Source: Scytonema sp. UIC 10036
Lineage (GTDB): Bacteria > Cyanobacteriota > Cyanobacteriia > Cyanobacteriales > Nostocaceae
Length of the DNA stretch: 32,753 nt
Direction of reading: 5' to 3'
Assembly (NCBI RefSeq): GCF_009725235.1
Contig: NZ_WJFC01000148.1
Span: 1-32,753, forward strand
The notes beneath the pieces were generated by a model. It saw nothing but the letters and a program-made list of their open reading frames with translations, was not told the DNA's origin and ran no database searches. A program made the translations under genes and the position numbers. Shown here piece after piece: positions 31,386 through 32,753 of this stretch (its first letter is position 1; the number at the start of each line of letters is the position of its first letter).

Positions 31386-32074
31386 GAAAACTGAATCCGA
31401 CTTGAAAATAACGGTTCTCCGATAAATAAACCAGACTATTCGTTCCATAGCAATACCTATTCTGTGTCTGGGTACCATGTGAGCCGCGCTAGTCGATCAC
31501 CCTAACTGCACAGGGATATGCAAACCCACTTTACAGGATTGCCAGAAGACTCCCTCCAGAATCGCCTACAAGCTGCCTGAAAAGTTTAAGCCGTATGGAT
31601 GCCATTTACAAAAAAACGTTTCAGTGGTACCTAAAATCGCCCACAATGAAAAACAGTACTTCCGGTCACATGAGGGTCACATAGCTTCCCCGAAGCTCCC
31701 CCGACTCCCGTGAACAATTGATAAGCAAAATCTCAAAAAGTCTCCGCGATCGCATTGCCGAAACTTATATTTCCCCCCAACTCCCCTGATAGCCGTGCTG
31801 GACGGTATGCCTAAATGCCTCACAATATACAAACCTACTTGTACAGGGATGTTAGGGGGAGTACTGGAGACTGACGACCATCAAGCAAGTTGCTATATAA
31901 ACAGGGGAGACCGCTTGTGTTACATAAACTACAAAGTTTCATCAACTCTCCGTAGTGGACATCTCCCCCCACACTTGCCCGTACCACACTAATCCATGTA
32001 CATACCGTCTAGTAAAAATACCAGCTATGGTGTCATGTCCCCCCTCAAGCCCGCGCTACTGACCAAAAACCAAA

Positions 32075-32099
32075 CCCGCTCAAGAAAGTTAAGAGCGGG
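32075..32099 (+). terminator. Stem-loop CCCGCTC/GAGCGGG
   Basis: CCCGCTC at 32075-32081 pairs with GAGCGGG at 32093-32099 around an 11-base loop. It is followed by CTTGTAAG, not a clear T-run. No gene ends nearby, so its role is unclear. Confidence 0.35.
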
Positions 32100-32160
32100 C
32101 TTGTAAGCACGTTTCCAGCGTTAGTATATCAATCGGCGTAAAACTTGTCCTCTTGTGGCG

Positions 32161-32303
32161 GTGGACGCGGTAAGGTGGACTGGGAGTGGACGCGGTAGAC
32201 GGTCTTTGGGCATTGGGCATTGGGCATGGGGCTATCTATTGACTAGGTAGACAAGGGTAGTCATGGGATTAGGGATTGGGGATTGGGGAGAAGTGGACGC
32301 GGT
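32161..32303 (+). repeat. Three GTGGACGCGGT repeats with simple G-rich repeats between
   Basis: GTGGACGCGGT occurs at 32161, 32186 and 32293. Between them lie the tandem GGGCATT units (about 32208-32226) and GGGATTA/GGGGATT runs (about 32265-32290). The third copy is followed by the telomere array. The function is unknown. Confidence 0.6.
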
Positions 32304-32333
32304 TGACTTGGTGGAAACTGTGAATGCAGATAT

Positions 32334-32690
32334 CTCTATACTAGAGGGTTTAGTCCAGTTGTTCCGGTGGTCATGCAACTATGAATAGACTAGTGGGTTT
32401 AGCATGACAAACCAGGGTAGACTACGGCACTCATGCATAGACTAGTGGACAAGTCAACGAAAGTATGGCAGGACTAGAGGGTTACGCCAGATAGCCATAT
32501 ATAGACAAGAGGGTAAGCTTACGGATTTATGACTGTACCAGAGGGTTTATACACTTGTGTATGCATAGACTAGGCGGTTAGACCGGGCAAACATCAGTGT
32601 ACTAGAGGATATATCAAGGTATTAATAGGTAGACTAGAGGGTTAAGCAACGCAGAGATGCCCGATTGCAGATATCAGAGGGTTAGTACAG
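32334..32690 (+). repeat. Subtelomeric array of TAGACTAGAGGGTTTAG sites
   Basis: Eleven related sites approach the telomere, all in one orientation. The GGG of the motif lies at 32346, 32395, 32415, 32447, 32479, 32511, 32543, 32575 (as CGG), 32607 (as GGA), 32639 and 32679. Eight consecutive sites (32415-32639) are exactly 32 bp apart. The dinucleotide AT lies 14 bases before the GGG in most copies. The last site lies inside the palindrome arm. Sequence between the motifs is not conserved, so this is not a tandem duplication kept by chance and not a CRISPR array. It looks like a set of protein-binding sites on one face of the DNA. Confidence 0.85.
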
Positions 32691-32753
32691 TCCTTGCTAG
32701 CATTCCTTGTTCTCATGAGAACAAGGAATGCTAGCAAGGACTGTACTAACCCT
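32678..32753. repeat. Perfect 76-bp palindrome: hairpin telomere read-through
   Basis: The last 76 bases are a perfect palindrome centred between 32715 and 32716 (CTCATGAG). The arm reads AGGGTTAGTACAGTCC, then TTGCTAGCATTCCTTG, then TTCTCA. Such a structure at the end of a sequence is expected when both strands of a hairpin end are read as one molecule; the true tip is then at 32715/32716. It matches the form of telomere resolvase target sites. The palindrome runs to the last base, so its full extent is unknown. Confidence 0.8.

Larger units (their letters stand above)
30318..32333. other. Gene-free right arm
   Basis: Two kilobases without a credible gene; the few open frames lack a ribosome binding site and overlap repeats. 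In order it holds three ATTTCTTAAC direct repeats (30838, 30853, 30905), a family of GTGTCCCAAAT/ATTTGGGACAC motifs (30978-31385), a nondescript part, a stem-loop at 32075-32099, three GTGGACGCGGT repeats (32161, 32186, 32293) and a GGGCATT tandem near 32208-32226. A HIP1 octamer lies near 31745. Confidence 0.6.

Noticed and set aside
31795..31992. Open frame of 65 codons starting with GTG
   Set aside because: Low-complexity flanks, no ribosome binding site and an implausible composition; no neighbour to support it.
32334..32690. CRISPR array, because of repeated units at a regular spacing
   Set aside because: The repeats are short and degenerate, the 32-bp period includes only about 15 conserved bases, and no cas genes are present.
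1..32753. tRNA or rRNA genes
   Set aside because: No cloverleaf with a TTCGANTC-type T loop or rRNA segment was recognised on either strand by eye; a dedicated scan was not possible.

Overview
The window looks like most of a small linear cyanobacterial plasmid, probably from a filamentous Nostocales-type host. Evidence for a cyanobacterium is the scattered HIP1 octamer GCGATCGC (for example near 800, 1909, 8786, 12531, 17638 and 31745), short palindromic interspersed repeats, and a CyRepA1/DUF3854-type plasmid replication protein. Evidence for linearity is a telomere-resolvase-like tyrosine recombinase (25190-26224) together with a perfect 76-bp palindrome that runs to the last base (32678-32753), as expected when sequencing reads through a covalently closed hairpin end. 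The left end of the window carries no such hairpin, so the left telomere is missing or lies outside.

Layout. 1-2300: a gene split by a 36-bp repeat (315-942), then a gene-free zone with repeated TAACCAG motifs. 2300-6757: an IS1634-like element (2524-5850) abutting a 906-bp inverted partial copy of itself (5851-6756); the rearrangement cut a + strand gene on the left and an actin-like ParM/StbA-type gene on the right. 6734-12668 (minus strand): truncated parM-like gene, a small gene with an array of TGGTGCT repeats in front, a membrane-anchored coiled-coil ATPase with a C-terminal zinc ribbon, two coiled-coil/membrane proteins and an HTH protein. 12855-15000 (+): ribbon-helix-helix protein, coiled-coil protein, minimal tyrosine recombinase, unknown gene. 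15335-19207 (+): replication block, with a 55-aa ORF coupled to the 1114-aa replication protein and a small downstream gene. 19342-20739 (minus): terminase-small-subunit-like protein and an HTH protein, behind a TGTCG operator array. 21370-25032 (+): XRE regulator, membrane-anchored protein and an EAD1-NACHT-transmembrane NTPase, a probable conflict/defence module. 25190-27528 (+): telomere resolvase and an unknown DNA-maintenance candidate. 27787-30317 (minus): AAA+ ATPase with three small proteins that share a C-terminal motif. 30318-32753: gene-free right arm with repeat families and the telomere.

The most striking structural signal is an array of TAGACTAGAGGGTTTAG-like sites next to the telomere, eight of them spaced exactly 32 bp apart. 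At the left end a different motif (TAACCAG) recurs at 32 and 20/21 bp. These spacings are close to whole turns of DNA. The promoters of the telomere resolvase and of its downstream neighbour share ACCCTCTTGAC, whose reverse complement resembles a telomere-array site. I infer a telomere maintenance circuit (resolvase, array, possible array-binding protein) and, more widely, a replicon whose modules each carry their own short-repeat array. All family assignments come from reading motifs, not from database searches.
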